DNA from: Anaerolineaceae bacterium UBA6105
GTDB taxonomy: Bacteria; Chloroflexota; Anaerolineae; Anaerolineales; Anaerolineaceae
DNA: 64,000 nt
Assembly: GCA_002423495.1 (NCBI GenBank)
Contig: DIWN01000044.1
Span: 1 to 64,000 of the forward strand
Direction of reading: 5' to 3'
The notes below the pieces were generated by a model, which worked only from the letters and a program-made list of their open reading frames with translations, searched no databases and was not told the origin of the DNA. Below are positions 42,613 to 52,058 of this stretch, piece after piece. Made by a program: the position numbers and the translations under genes. Within the stretch, counting starts at the first letter, position 1. Every line of letters begins with the position of its first letter.

Positions 42613-45521
42613 AACTCTACCTCCTGATCAACGACAGGACTTATGAAACGGAATGCCGGCCAAGCGATAGCCTGCTGGAAGTGTTGAGACGTTTGGGGCT
42701 TTTGAGCGTGAAATCCGGCGGATGTGTTCGCGGGGAATGCGGGGCATGCACGGTCCTGATGGATGGAGAACCGATCAATTCCTGTATGTTCCTGGCTGTG
42801 CAGGCACAGGGGCACAGCCTGGAGACGCTTGAGCAGTTTGGGCAGCATCCGGAGCAAGGTTGGAAAAAAACTGAGGGTTATGACCCAATTCAGAAGGCTT
42901 TCATTGAAAGTGGCTCGATCCAATGCGGTTATTGCACGCCTGCCATGATTTTGGCTGCCAAGGCTTTGCTGCGCCAGAATCCGGACCCCACTGAAGCGCA
43001 GGTGAGGGAGGCATTGTCGGGAGTCTTGTGCCGTTGTACAGCCTACGTCAAACCGGTCCAAGCGGTGTTGCAAGCTGCTGCGAATATCAGGCAGAGTGAA
43101 CAGGAGCCATTCGAAGATGAGCCGGAAGATCTGGTTTATGAACCAGCAATCTTTGCGGTGGATGCAATCCCTGAGACTGAAACCATCGGCAAATCTGAGA
43201 TTAAAGTGGATGCGGCCAAACTCGCACAGGGAAAGCCAGCCTTCACCGCAGATTTACAGCTTTCGGGCACGCTGATTGCTAAAGTTCTCAGATCGCCTTA
43301 TGCCCATGCGAAGATCATCCGGATTGATGCCGCCAAGGCAAAAGCTTTGCCGGGTGTGGCAGCTGTTTTGACCTGGGAGGATCTGCCGCGTGTGGCTTAC
43401 TCCACCGCGGGGCAGTCAGACCCAATTCCTGGTCCACTGGATATGTTCTCGTTGGATAACAAGGTGCGGTTTGTTGGAGACAGGGTTGCTTTTGTGGCGG
43501 CTGAGACGGCAGAAATCGCTGAAAAGGCTCTGGAATTAATTGATGTGACCTATGAACCTTTGCCAGTGATTGTGGACCCAAGGGACGCCATGAAAGAAGG
43601 CGCGGTCCGCATTCATGACGAAGAAGATTATGTCAACTTTGGAGACTCAGATCCGTCTATCAACCTTGCAGCTAAGATTCGGATTGACATCGGTGATGTT
43701 GAGAAGGGTTTTGCAGAAGCTGACCGGATTTTTGAGCAGGAATACGCGGTTCCCAAAGTGCAGCAGGCACATATTGAACCACATGTTACCCTTACCTATT
43801 GGGATGAGGATGACCGCCTGGTGGTGCGCACGAGTACCCAGGTGCCGTTCCATGTCAGGCGTCAGATAGCGCCTGTGATTGGGCTGCCGGTGAAGCGCAT
43901 CCGCGTTATCAAGCCGCGCATTGGCGGAGGCTTTGGCAACAAGCAGGAAGTCTTGATTGAAGACGTTGCTGCCCATTTGACAATCGCGACAGGCAAACCC
44001 GTTCTCTATGAAATGAGCAGGGAAGAGGAGTTTATTGCTTCCCGGGCGCGTCATCCGATGCGCATTCGCATGAAAACCGGCGTCAAGTTGGATGGCACAA
44101 TGACCGCCAACGAGATGACCGCTCTTTCGGATACCGGCGCTTATGGTTGCCATGCTTTGACTGTTACCGGAAACACAGGCCAGAAGACCATGGGCTTATA
44201 TGTTGGGGACGGGGAATACAGAAAACATCCAAACATTCGTTTTTACGCGGATATCGTTTATACAAACACGACACCAGCAGGCGCATACCGCGGCTATGGC
44301 GTGCCGCAGGGCTATTGGCCGCTCGATCGCCATCTGGAAAATATCGCGCGGGCACTTGACTTGGATCCGATTGCGTTTCGGCTGAAGAACGCTTTACGAC
44401 CAGGTGAGGTTCAGCCATTCAGCACAGCCTGGAATGAGGGCAGGGAACCAGTGCCAGAAATCATCAAGACGGTCGGTCTTGAACAGGCGACCGCAGAAGG
44501 ACGCAAGGCAATTGGTTGGGATGACAAATTTGGGAATGAAGCCTGGCACACAGTGCCGGGAAAACCCCATCTCAGGCGTGGTATCGGCGTCGCAACGGTG
44601 ATGCAAGGCACCGCAATTCCCAACCTGGATATGGGCGGCGCGAGCATCAAGATCAACGACGATGGCAGTTTCAACCTTTTGGTAGGTGCGACAGACCTCG
44701 GAACAGGCAGTGATACCGTTCTGGGTCAGATTGCCGCGGAAACTCTGGGTGTGGAACTGGAAGACATCATTGTGACCTCCTCCGACACCGACACGACCCC
44801 ATTTGATGTCGGCGCGTATGCTTCCTCGACAACATATATTTCTGGAACGGCAGTTCTGAAAGCTGCCAAAGAGGTAGCACAAAGAATTAAAGTGCGCGCG
44901 GCTCAGCTTCTGGGAGACAAAGGCGAGGTGGTGGAGCCGGCAGACCTGGTTCTGAAAGACCGAAATGCAGTTTCGCCATCAGGATCCAAAATCAGCATGG
45001 CTGAGATTGCGCTGGACTCGCTGCACTGGCGTAACCAGGAACAGATCATGGCCACGGGATCCCACGTGTCGCCAAACTCACCGCCACCCTTTGCCGCGCA
45101 GTTCGCGACCGTTTTGGTGGATATCGAAACCGGACAGGTTACGGTTGAAGAGCTGATTATGGCTGTGGATTCGGGGGTTATCATCAACCCGATTGCCGCG
45201 TCCGGTCAGATCGAAGGCGGTGTTGCCCAGGCTCTGGGTTATGGTGTCAGTGAGGAAATGCGCTATGATGCTGAGGGGCAGCCGCGTGAGCGTGACCTGG
45301 TCGATTATCATATCTTCCGGGCAGACGAGATGCCCGCCATCCGCTCAATTTTTGTCCAGACATATGAAGAAACCGGGCCTTATGGCGCCAAGGCTGTCGC
45401 TGAAATTCCTTTAGACGGCGCCGCGCCAGCCATTGGAAATGCAGTGCTGGATGCCTGTGGAGCCGACGTGTTGGACAATCCGCTCACTCCAGAACGAATC
45501 TGGAAAGCCTTAAAACATTAA
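42609..45521 (+). CDS. xdhD: Molybdenum hydroxylase with fused Fe-S and molybdopterin domains (XdhD type)
   Basis: A 970-residue enzyme of the xanthine dehydrogenase family. Residues 1-160 bind two [2Fe-2S] clusters: CVRGECGAC plus C near 58 in the plant-type domain, then CGYC and CRC in the helical domain. From about residue 200 come the molybdopterin domains, with PRIGGGFGNKQE, GTGSDTVLGQIAAETLG and the catalytic glutamate in GPYGAKAVAE near the end. This layout matches XdhD/YgfN, linked in other genomes to SsnA and YgfM, as here. Some family members need selenium. The substrate may be a purine or another N-heterocycle. Confidence 0.88.
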   Translation: MKLYLLINDRTYETECRPSDSLLEVLRRLGLLSVKSGGCVRGECGACTVLMDGEPINSCMFLAVQAQGHSLETLEQFGQHPEQGWKKTEGYDPIQKAFIESGSIQCGYCTPAMILAAKALLRQNPDPTEAQVREALSGVLCRCTAYVKPVQAVLQAAANIRQSEQEPFEDEPEDLVYEPAIFAVDAIPETETIGKSEIKVDAAKLAQGKPAFTADLQLSGTLIAKVLRSPYAHAKIIRIDAAKAKALPGVAAVLTWEDLPRVAYSTAGQSDPIPGPLDMFSLDNKVRFVGDRVAFVAAETAEIAEKALELIDVTYEPLPVIVDPRDAMKEGAVRIHDEEDYVNFGDSDPSINLAAKIRIDIGDVEKGFAEADRIFEQEYAVPKVQQAHIEPHVTLTYWDEDDRLVVRTSTQVPFHVRRQIAPVIGLPVKRIRVIKPRIGGGFGNKQEVLIEDVAAHLTIATGKPVLYEMSREEEFIASRARHPMRIRMKTGVKLDGTMTANEMTALSDTGAYGCHALTVTGNTGQKTMGLYVGDGEYRKHPNIRFYADIVYTNTTPAGAYRGYGVPQGYWPLDRHLENIARALDLDPIAFRLKNALRPGEVQPFSTAWNEGREPVPEIIKTVGLEQATAEGRKAIGWDDKFGNEAWHTVPGKPHLRRGIGVATVMQGTAIPNLDMGGASIKINDDGSFNLLVGATDLGTGSDTVLGQIAAETLGVELEDIIVTSSDTDTTPFDVGAYASSTTYISGTAVLKAAKEVAQRIKVRAAQLLGDKGEVVEPADLVLKDRNAVSPSGSKISMAEIALDSLHWRNQEQIMATGSHVSPNSPPPFAAQFATVLVDIETGQVTVEELIMAVDSGVIINPIAASGQIEGGVAQALGYGVSEEMRYDAEGQPRERDLVDYHIFRADEMPAIRSIFVQTYEETGPYGAKAVAEIPLDGAAPAIGNAVLDACGADVLDNPLTPERIWKALKH

Positions 45522-45537
45522 TCAGAAAGCAGGACCG

Positions 45538-46911
45538 ATGGATAAGAACAGCGTTTTCAGGCGAAAATCCGATACGATCTACGTGACAGGACACATCAAT
45601 CCTGATACTGACTCGATTGCTGCTGCAATAGGATACGCCTGGCTTTTAGGTGAACGTGATGGCGCAAACGCGGTCGCAAGCAGGGCGGGCTCCATTAATC
45701 CGCAAACAGCCTATCTTCTGAAACGGCTCGAAATTGATCCGCCTCTGCTGGTAACAGACGCATCGCCACGCTTTGAATCGGTAATGCGCCGGCTGGACGC
45801 AGTCTCGCCTGATCGTTCCTTGAACGAAGCCTGGACGATCCTTTCGCGAACCGGTGGGATTGCCCCTGTTGTCAACCTGGACGGGACACCTTACGGAATG
45901 GTGACCGGAAAGAGCATGTTTGACTTTTTACGAAAAATTATCGGTCCCCATGCAAAACTACGGGAAATGACCATCGCTGAGTTGATGGACATTCCTTGTC
46001 GGGAAGCAGCGAATACGGATATTCCCAGGTTCCTGCCCCAAACGCGCATCAAAGATGTGATCAATCGCATGCTGAGGCAAGAGGCTAACGAATATTGGGT
46101 CGTGGATGAGAACAAGCGCTACCTTGGTGTGGTTCGGCAGCAGGACCTGCTCAGTCCACCCCGGATCAAGGTCGTGCTGGTGGACCATAATGAGCCGCAA
46201 CAATCCATCGCAAACCTGGAAGAGAGCGAATTGCTCGAGATCCTTGATCATCACCGGCTTGGAAACCAATCGACTCACAATCCGATCAAATTCACGGTTG
46301 ACATTGTCGGCAGTACCTCCACGTTGGTTACAGAGCAGATCACGGAGGTGGGCTTGAGCGCGCCGCCAAGAATTGCCGGTTTGCTGTTGGCAGGGCTGCT
46401 TTCGGATACGTTAATTTTCAGCTCACCAACCACGACCCCACGTGATAAAGCTGCAGCTGAGGTGCTGGCCAGATGGGCTTTTGTGCCTGGCTCGCCTCTG
46501 GAAGAGGAAACCCTTCAAAGCTATGGAGAAAAAATCATTAAGGCTGGATCTGGACTCCTGACGCAGGAACCTGAAGTGGTCGTGAAAACAGATATGAAGA
46601 TGTACGAAGCAGCCGGACTCAAGTTTGCGATCGCGCAGGCCGAGACAACGGATGTTTACGACATTGGGGACTATATGAGCAAGCTAAAAACAGCCTTGAG
46701 CGATATGAAAACGCAGAATGGGCTTGATTTTACGGGTTTGATGATTACGGATGTGGTCAAGGGCTCCAGCCGGATAATTTTTGTCGATGCACCGATGACA
46801 TTGGACGAATTGCCGTATGCACCACTCGGAGATGGGAGTCTGCTGGCTGAAGGAGTGGTTTCGCGGAAGAAGCAACTTCTGCCAATCATTCTTTCCTTGT
46901 TAGAGGTCTAG
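45538..46911 (+). CDS. Manganese-dependent (family II) pyrophosphatase with CBS domains
   Basis: A 457-residue DHH phosphoesterase. YVTGHINPDTDSIAAA at residues 16-30 and LVDHNE and LDHHR near residues 220-240 are the metal-binding motifs. Between the DHH lobes lie two CBS repeats (about 75-130 and 140-205), which in this family sense adenine nucleotides. The DRTGG domain of larger CBS-pyrophosphatases is absent. SRKKQ in the C-terminal domain is the substrate motif. It hydrolyses pyrophosphate, and lies between genes whose products (MocA, CofC) release it. Confidence 0.9.
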   Translation: MDKNSVFRRKSDTIYVTGHINPDTDSIAAAIGYAWLLGERDGANAVASRAGSINPQTAYLLKRLEIDPPLLVTDASPRFESVMRRLDAVSPDRSLNEAWTILSRTGGIAPVVNLDGTPYGMVTGKSMFDFLRKIIGPHAKLREMTIAELMDIPCREAANTDIPRFLPQTRIKDVINRMLRQEANEYWVVDENKRYLGVVRQQDLLSPPRIKVVLVDHNEPQQSIANLEESELLEILDHHRLGNQSTHNPIKFTVDIVGSTSTLVTEQITEVGLSAPPRIAGLLLAGLLSDTLIFSSPTTTPRDKAAAEVLARWAFVPGSPLEEETLQSYGEKIIKAGSGLLTQEPEVVVKTDMKMYEAAGLKFAIAQAETTDVYDIGDYMSKLKTALSDMKTQNGLDFTGLMITDVVKGSSRIIFVDAPMTLDELPYAPLGDGSLLAEGVVSRKKQLLPIILSLLEV

Positions 46912-46912
46912 C

Positions 46913-47677
46913 ATGGATGTTCTGGATCGGCTGGTTGAAGCTAAAAAAAATAGTGTACCTGTGGCGTTGTGCATTGTGATAGAGACAAAAGGCTCGGTTC
47001 CACGCCGGTCAAGCAGTAAGATGTTGGTGTACGCAGATGGACAGACTGAAGGCACTGTGGGCGGAGGAGAGTTGGAATCAAGGACCGTAGACATGGCTCT
47101 TGAATCGCTAAAAAATGGAAGGACCAGACTTTTGGAATATTCACTCTCAGCCGATAACCCGGAATCGGCAGGTGTGTGTGGTGGAGAGGTAAAAGTGTAC
47201 ATTGAACCGCAGGTCTCCAAGCCGGTTTTATTGATCCTCGGCGCAGGGCACGTGGGGCAGGCCGTTGCGCGGATCGGACAAATGCTCGATTTTCGCGTGA
47301 TCATTTCCGATGATCGCAAGGAACTTTGCAATCCCGAAATCTTACCGGGCGATGTTGAGTTGTTGCCCGTACCAATCACTGAGATACCAGATCATTTGGC
47401 AATTGATGAGCGGGTTTATGTTGTTGGCGTAACGCGTGGCAGTGAAGTGGATGTTGAGGGTCTGGAAGTTATCCTCCGGGGTTCACCTGCCTATGTCGGT
47501 TTGATTGGCTCAAAAAATCGTTGGGCGGCCACAAGGCAGGGTTTGATTGATCGCGGTGTCAGCCTCGAGAAAATTGCGCAGATCAAGTCACCAATTGGAT
47601 TGAGCATCAAAGCAGAAACGCCAAATGAGATCGCCATCAGCATCCTGGCTGAGATTATTGAAAAACTAAAAAGTTAA
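46913..47677 (+). CDS. xdhC: XdhC-family molybdenum cofactor maturation protein
   Basis: A 254-residue protein that in the known family binds molybdenum cofactor and helps sulfurate and insert it into xanthine dehydrogenase. The N-terminal half has IETKGSVPRRSSSKMLVYADG and GTVGGGELES. The C-terminal half is a Rossmann fold (LILGAGHVGQAVARIG near residue 105) followed by VGLIGSKNRWAA. AGAGG precedes the ATG two bases after the pyrophosphatase stop. It serves the two hydroxylase systems around it. Confidence 0.9.
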   Translation: MDVLDRLVEAKKNSVPVALCIVIETKGSVPRRSSSKMLVYADGQTEGTVGGGELESRTVDMALESLKNGRTRLLEYSLSADNPESAGVCGGEVKVYIEPQVSKPVLLILGAGHVGQAVARIGQMLDFRVIISDDRKELCNPEILPGDVELLPVPITEIPDHLAIDERVYVVGVTRGSEVDVEGLEVILRGSPAYVGLIGSKNRWAATRQGLIDRGVSLEKIAQIKSPIGLSIKAETPNEIAISILAEIIEKLKS

Positions 47678-47693
47678 AATAATTGGAGCAAAT

Positions 47694-49100
47694 ATGTGGA
47701 AACACTACCTAATACCTGAAAACATCGAAGCCCTTAAGCAAGCGTTGGACGGGGCGGATAAACAGACCAAGATTATTGCCGGCGGTACTGACCTGATGGT
47801 TGAAATCAAGAACGGAAAATGGCCTGAATTGGACATCGTCATCGATATCTCGCGCTTGCCTGGTTTGGACAAGATATGGAAAGATGATCAGGGTCTGATT
47901 CACATCGAAGCAATGGTGACACACAATGATGTGCTGCAATCTCCAATGCTCAGAGAGTTCGCCAATCCGCTGGTTCAGGCCTGTTATAAGGTGGCGACTC
48001 CGCAATTGCGCAATCGCGCGACTGTCGTTGGCAATTTGGTGACCGCCTCGCCGGCGAATGACACGATCACGCCGCTGATGGCAATGGATGCCCAACTTGT
48101 TTTAGCTTCAAGTGAAGGCGAGCGCACAGTGGCTTTGCGGGATTTTTATCTCGGAGTGCGAAAAACTGTAATGGCTCCCCATGAATTTGTCAAAGAAGTC
48201 AACTTTAGGGCGCTGAAACCTACTCAGCAGGGCAGTTTCATGAAGCAGGCGCTGCGACGCACACAGGCGATTGCAGTGTTGAACTGTTGTGTTCTGCTGG
48301 AAATGGAAGATGAGACTGTTCAAAAAGCCGTGATCACGATGGGATCGGTTGCTCCAACGATTATTCATGCCGAGGACGCTGAAGCTTTTCTGCTTGGAAA
48401 GAAGCTTGACGAAGCAGTGATCCAAGAGGCGGGTCGGCTGGCGGCTGAAGCGACGAAACCGATCAGCGACGTTCGGGCATCAGATGAATATCGCCTCTAC
48501 ATGATGCAGGTCCTGGTAGAAGGCGGCTTGAAGGAACTTCGAAGCGGTACTCAGACAGCAAAAGTGCCCGCAAAGCCAGTTGCCCTGGACACAAAAGAAG
48601 GATTTCGCAGCCTTGCTGCGGGGGAGTGGGATGGGGAGACAATCCAGACGACTATCAACGGAGAAACGTTCGTGATAGACGGCGCGAAAGACATGACATT
48701 GTTAAATATGGTACGAGAGCGCGTAGGTTTTACAGGAACCAAGGTAGGATGCGAAGAGGGGGAGTGCGGTGCGTGTACCTTGTTCCTGGATGGGAAAGCA
48801 GTGGTAAGTTGCCTGATACCAGCGCCGCGTGCGCATCTGGCAAATATCACCACTATTGAAGGAATCGCCGAGGAAGAAACGCTTCATCCCGTTCAGCAAG
48901 AGTTTGTGGACCATGGAGCCGTACAGTGCGGTTACTGCACGCCGGGATTTGTGATGGCGGCAGTGAAGTTGCTCCAGGAAAATCCCCACCCAAGCCAGGA
49001 GCTGATTAAAGAGGGAATTTCGGGCAATTTGTGCCGGTGTACAGGTTATTACAAGATTATTGAGGCCATTGAAGCAGCCTGTGACAAGATGAGGAGCTAA
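47694..49100 (+). CDS. Xanthine dehydrogenase-family electron-transfer subunit, FAD domain fused to Fe-S domain
   Basis: A 468-residue fusion. Residues 1 to about 290 are the FAD-binding PCMH-type subunit, with IIAGGTDLMVEIKNG and the second flavin motif as RNRATVVGNLVTASPAND. Residues from about 315 bind two [2Fe-2S] clusters (CEEGECGACTLF, then CGYC and CRC). Bacterial XdhA and the eukaryotic enzyme have the Fe-S part first, so the order here is reversed. It is the electron-transfer partner of the molybdopterin subunit two bases downstream. Confidence 0.9.
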   Translation: MWKHYLIPENIEALKQALDGADKQTKIIAGGTDLMVEIKNGKWPELDIVIDISRLPGLDKIWKDDQGLIHIEAMVTHNDVLQSPMLREFANPLVQACYKVATPQLRNRATVVGNLVTASPANDTITPLMAMDAQLVLASSEGERTVALRDFYLGVRKTVMAPHEFVKEVNFRALKPTQQGSFMKQALRRTQAIAVLNCCVLLEMEDETVQKAVITMGSVAPTIIHAEDAEAFLLGKKLDEAVIQEAGRLAAEATKPISDVRASDEYRLYMMQVLVEGGLKELRSGTQTAKVPAKPVALDTKEGFRSLAAGEWDGETIQTTINGETFVIDGAKDMTLLNMVRERVGFTGTKVGCEEGECGACTLFLDGKAVVSCLIPAPRAHLANITTIEGIAEEETLHPVQQEFVDHGAVQCGYCTPGFVMAAVKLLQENPHPSQELIKEGISGNLCRCTGYYKIIEAIEAACDKMRS

Positions 49101-49101
49101 G

Positions 49102-51345
49102 ATGAACGCAATCGGAAATTCTATTACCCGCCTTGATGTTGTCGCGAAGGTTACCGGTAAGGCAAAATATCCGGGTGATTTTCAGTTTTCTGATCAGCTT
49201 GTGATGAAAGTGCTGTTTGCCCATCGGACGCATGCCAGGGTCCTTGATATCGACACGACGCAGGCTGAAGCAATTGAGGGCGTTGTGATGGTACTAACGG
49301 CTAAAGATGTGCCTGTAAACGAGTACGGTCTTGGTGTTAATGACCAACCTGTCTTGTGTGGACCGGGTTCCAGCATCCAGGGCACGGATGTTGTGCGCTT
49401 TGAAGGGGACCAGGTCGCGCTGGTGATTGCTGAAAGTGAAGAAATTGCTGTTGAGGCACTTAATCGGATTGTGGTGCGGTATGAAGACTTGCCGGTTGTG
49501 AAAACCATCGGCGAAGCCTTGAAGGAAGACGCGCCAATTCTTCATTCTCGCTTGGACAGCAACATTTTCCATCACAATATAGTACGCAGTGGCTCCACTG
49601 AGGAAGCTTTTAAGAATTGCGCCGTTATTGTGGAGGGAGAATATCAAACTCCGGTCCAGGAACATGCCTATTTGCAACCGGAATCCGGTGTGGGTTTTAT
49701 AGACGAAAAAGGCAGAGTAACGATCATAACTGCCGGTCAGTGGGCTCACGAAGATCAGGAACAAGTGGCACACGCGCTTGGATTGCCGCTTGACTCTATC
49801 CGCATCATTTACCCCGCCATTGGTGGGGCGTTTGGCGGCAGAGAAGACATGTCGGTTCAGATCATTCTGGGACTGGCTGCGCTAAAACTGCATGAACGTG
49901 GGATTGACCGACCGGTGAGGATTGTGTGGTCGCGGGAAGAGTCGATGATTGGGCATTGTAAGCGGCATGCTTACACAATGAAGGCAAAGTGGGGAGCAGA
50001 CGCGCAAGGAAAAATCCTGGCTGCTGAATGCGAAATCTGGGCCAATGGCGGCGCTTATGTTTACACTTCACCAAAAGTACTTGGCAACGCGACACTGCTT
50101 GCCACCGGACCCTATGAAGTACCGAACGTCAGCACAGACGCTTATGCCGTTTATACGAATGACATTCCAGGTGGCGCTTTCCGCGGTTTTGGCGGACCGC
50201 AAGCTGCCTTCATGGCAGAAATGCAGGTCGATAAACTTGCAGAAGCGCTGGGTATGGACCCGGTCGAATTCCGCATGCGCAATCTCTTCAAGGAGGGTTC
50301 CCTGATTTCGATGGGTTCGCCGCTTCCCGCGGGAGTGACAATCCGTGAGGTGACGCAGAAATGTGCTGAAGAGGCGGGCTGGACGCACGGTCCGGATGGC
50401 TGGAAAAAGCCTGAGCTTGCTCCGTCGGAAGATCCAAACATTAAGCGTGGGCTTGGAATAGCATGCGGTTATAAGAACATCGGTTTCTCTTATGGCGCAC
50501 CCGAAAATTGCGGCGCAACGATCATTCTCGAAGGTGATCAGGAAATCGAAAAAGCAAAGCTATACCATGCTGGCGCGGAAGTTGGCCAGGGATCGCACAG
50601 TGCCTTTGCCCAGTTTGCTGCTGAGGCGCTGGATTTGCTGTTGGAGAAGCTTGAAGTCCATTTCTCTGATACATCAAATACGCTAAACTCAGGCAGTGTT
50701 TCAGCTTCACGCATGACGCACATGGCTGGGAATTCCATCATTGGCGCGGCAAATTTGGCTTTGGAACATTGGCAGGCTGGTGAACGACCTGCTGTTGGTT
50801 CTTATGTCTATCGTCCGCCAGCTACCAGCACGATGGATAAAACAGACGGTCACTGCAATCCTAACTTTACTTATGGTTACGTTGCCCAGGCGGTTTTTGC
50901 GGATGTCAACATCCAGACAGGTGAAGTTCATTTGCGCGATGTGATCAGTGTGGATGATGTGGGTAAAGCCATCAATCCGATTCAAGTTGAGGGGCAGATT
51001 GAAGGCTGTGTGGTTCAGGCTGCTGGTTATGTAGTCCTTGAAAATTGGAAAAAGAGGAATACCAGGGCGCTGACGAAAGAACTTTCCACTTATCTCATTC
51101 CAACCGTTCTTGATATTCCCGATCGAACACGCTCGGTGATTTTGGAATATCCTGATCCTATTGGTCCTTATGGAGCGCGGGGGATGGGCGAGATGCCGTA
51201 TTTACCTTTTGCGCCAGCGGTGATGGACGCGGTTCACCACGCGACCGGAATTAGATTCCACAGTTTTCCTTTGACTGCTGAGAGAGTTCTGAGGGGACTG
51301 GGCAAGCTTAAGCCGGAGGTTAGCGGATTTTGGGATTATGAGTAA
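49102..51345 (+). CDS. Xanthine dehydrogenase-family molybdopterin-binding subunit
   Basis: A 747-residue catalytic subunit. The N-terminal a/b hammerhead domain (SITRLDVVAKVTGKAKYPGDF) is followed by the molybdopterin domains with GGAFGGREDM, GAFRGFGGPQAAF, GAEVGQGSHSAFAQ and the catalytic glutamate in GPYGARGMGE near the C-terminus. Together with the preceding FAD/Fe-S fusion it forms a complete hydroxylase for purines or related rings. GAGGAGC precedes the ATG. Its last eight bases overlap mocA. Confidence 0.92.
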   Translation: MNAIGNSITRLDVVAKVTGKAKYPGDFQFSDQLVMKVLFAHRTHARVLDIDTTQAEAIEGVVMVLTAKDVPVNEYGLGVNDQPVLCGPGSSIQGTDVVRFEGDQVALVIAESEEIAVEALNRIVVRYEDLPVVKTIGEALKEDAPILHSRLDSNIFHHNIVRSGSTEEAFKNCAVIVEGEYQTPVQEHAYLQPESGVGFIDEKGRVTIITAGQWAHEDQEQVAHALGLPLDSIRIIYPAIGGAFGGREDMSVQIILGLAALKLHERGIDRPVRIVWSREESMIGHCKRHAYTMKAKWGADAQGKILAAECEIWANGGAYVYTSPKVLGNATLLATGPYEVPNVSTDAYAVYTNDIPGGAFRGFGGPQAAFMAEMQVDKLAEALGMDPVEFRMRNLFKEGSLISMGSPLPAGVTIREVTQKCAEEAGWTHGPDGWKKPELAPSEDPNIKRGLGIACGYKNIGFSYGAPENCGATIILEGDQEIEKAKLYHAGAEVGQGSHSAFAQFAAEALDLLLEKLEVHFSDTSNTLNSGSVSASRMTHMAGNSIIGAANLALEHWQAGERPAVGSYVYRPPATSTMDKTDGHCNPNFTYGYVAQAVFADVNIQTGEVHLRDVISVDDVGKAINPIQVEGQIEGCVVQAAGYVVLENWKKRNTRALTKELSTYLIPTVLDIPDRTRSVILEYPDPIGPYGARGMGEMPYLPFAPAVMDAVHHATGIRFHSFPLTAERVLRGLGKLKPEVSGFWDYE

Positions 51346-51928
51346 GCAAGTTGCGGGCATCGTCCTGGCGGCTGGCGATTCGAGCCGGTTTGGCTCGCCA
51401 AAACAATTACTTCCCTGGCGAGAGACGACTGTTTTAAATAGTGTTGTCCAAACTGCGATTGAAACAGACCTCGCACCTGTGGTCGTGGTGCTTGGGGCAA
51501 ACGCGGAACAGATAGAGCCTGGATTACCAGAAGGCTGCATTGTGGTGATTAACACTTCGTGGTCTGAAGGGCAGAGTTCTTCGATAAGGATTGGACTGGC
51601 ACAAGTGCCGGAGGAAATTGACGGTGTTTTGATATTGCTGGGCGATCAGCCGCAGGTCAATCCGTACTTCTGCGAAAGTATTGTTCGGAGGGGACTTGAA
51701 AGCGGGAAAATAACCATTCCTTACGTGAATGACCGGCGTGCAAACCCGGTATTTTTTCCGAAACTCACGCTCGAAAAGCTTGGGCAAGTGGCTGGTGACC
51801 AGGGCGGGCGGGCGATCTTTTCTGAATTCCGGGTTGAACTCTTTCCCTGGCTGGATGACTGCATGGCGATGGATATTGATACCCCGGAAGATTACGAAAA
51901 ACTGAAAGCCTGCTACGACTCTGAATGA
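51338..51928 (+). CDS. mocA: Molybdenum cofactor cytidylyltransferase
   Basis: A 196-residue nucleotidyltransferase that converts molybdopterin cofactor plus CTP to the cytosine dinucleotide form used by xanthine-dehydrogenase-type enzymes, releasing pyrophosphate. The nucleotide-binding start is IVLAAGDSSRFGSPKQLLPW at residues 8-27, and the metal-binding ILLGDQPQV is near residues 98-106. It overlaps the catalytic-subunit gene by eight bases. It is the last gene of the long run. Confidence 0.9.
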   Translation: MSKQVAGIVLAAGDSSRFGSPKQLLPWRETTVLNSVVQTAIETDLAPVVVVLGANAEQIEPGLPEGCIVVINTSWSEGQSSSIRIGLAQVPEEIDGVLILLGDQPQVNPYFCESIVRRGLESGKITIPYVNDRRANPVFFPKLTLEKLGQVAGDQGGRAIFSEFRVELFPWLDDCMAMDIDTPEDYEKLKACYDSE

Positions 51929-51944
51929 GGGGACAGTAATTTAG

Positions 51945-51950
51945 TATAAT
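51945..51950 (+). promoter_or_regulatory. Probable -10 box upstream of mrp
   Basis: TATAAT lies 108 bases before the mrp start codon and marks a transcription break after mocA. The -35 region is not convincing. A GTG five bases later opens an 18-codon reading frame. Confidence 0.45.
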
Positions 51951-51955
51951 CGAAC

Positions 51956-52012
51956 GTGATTGCGGAATACAACCGTCTGCTCTGCCTTGTGCAGTTTTTC
52001 AAGCCAGAGTGA
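51956..52012 (+). CDS. Possible 18-residue leader peptide
   Basis: A GTG-initiated frame beginning five bases after a TATAAT box ends at TGA 52010-52012 and encodes 18 residues (VIAEYNRLLCLVQFFKPE). It has no ribosome-binding site and would be translated only from a leaderless message. Chance is a real alternative. Confidence 0.15.
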   Translation: MIAEYNRLLCLVQFFKPE

Positions 52013-52058
52013 ATTCAGTTGCCGCAGAGACAAAAATCTAATTTAACAGGAGACTATT

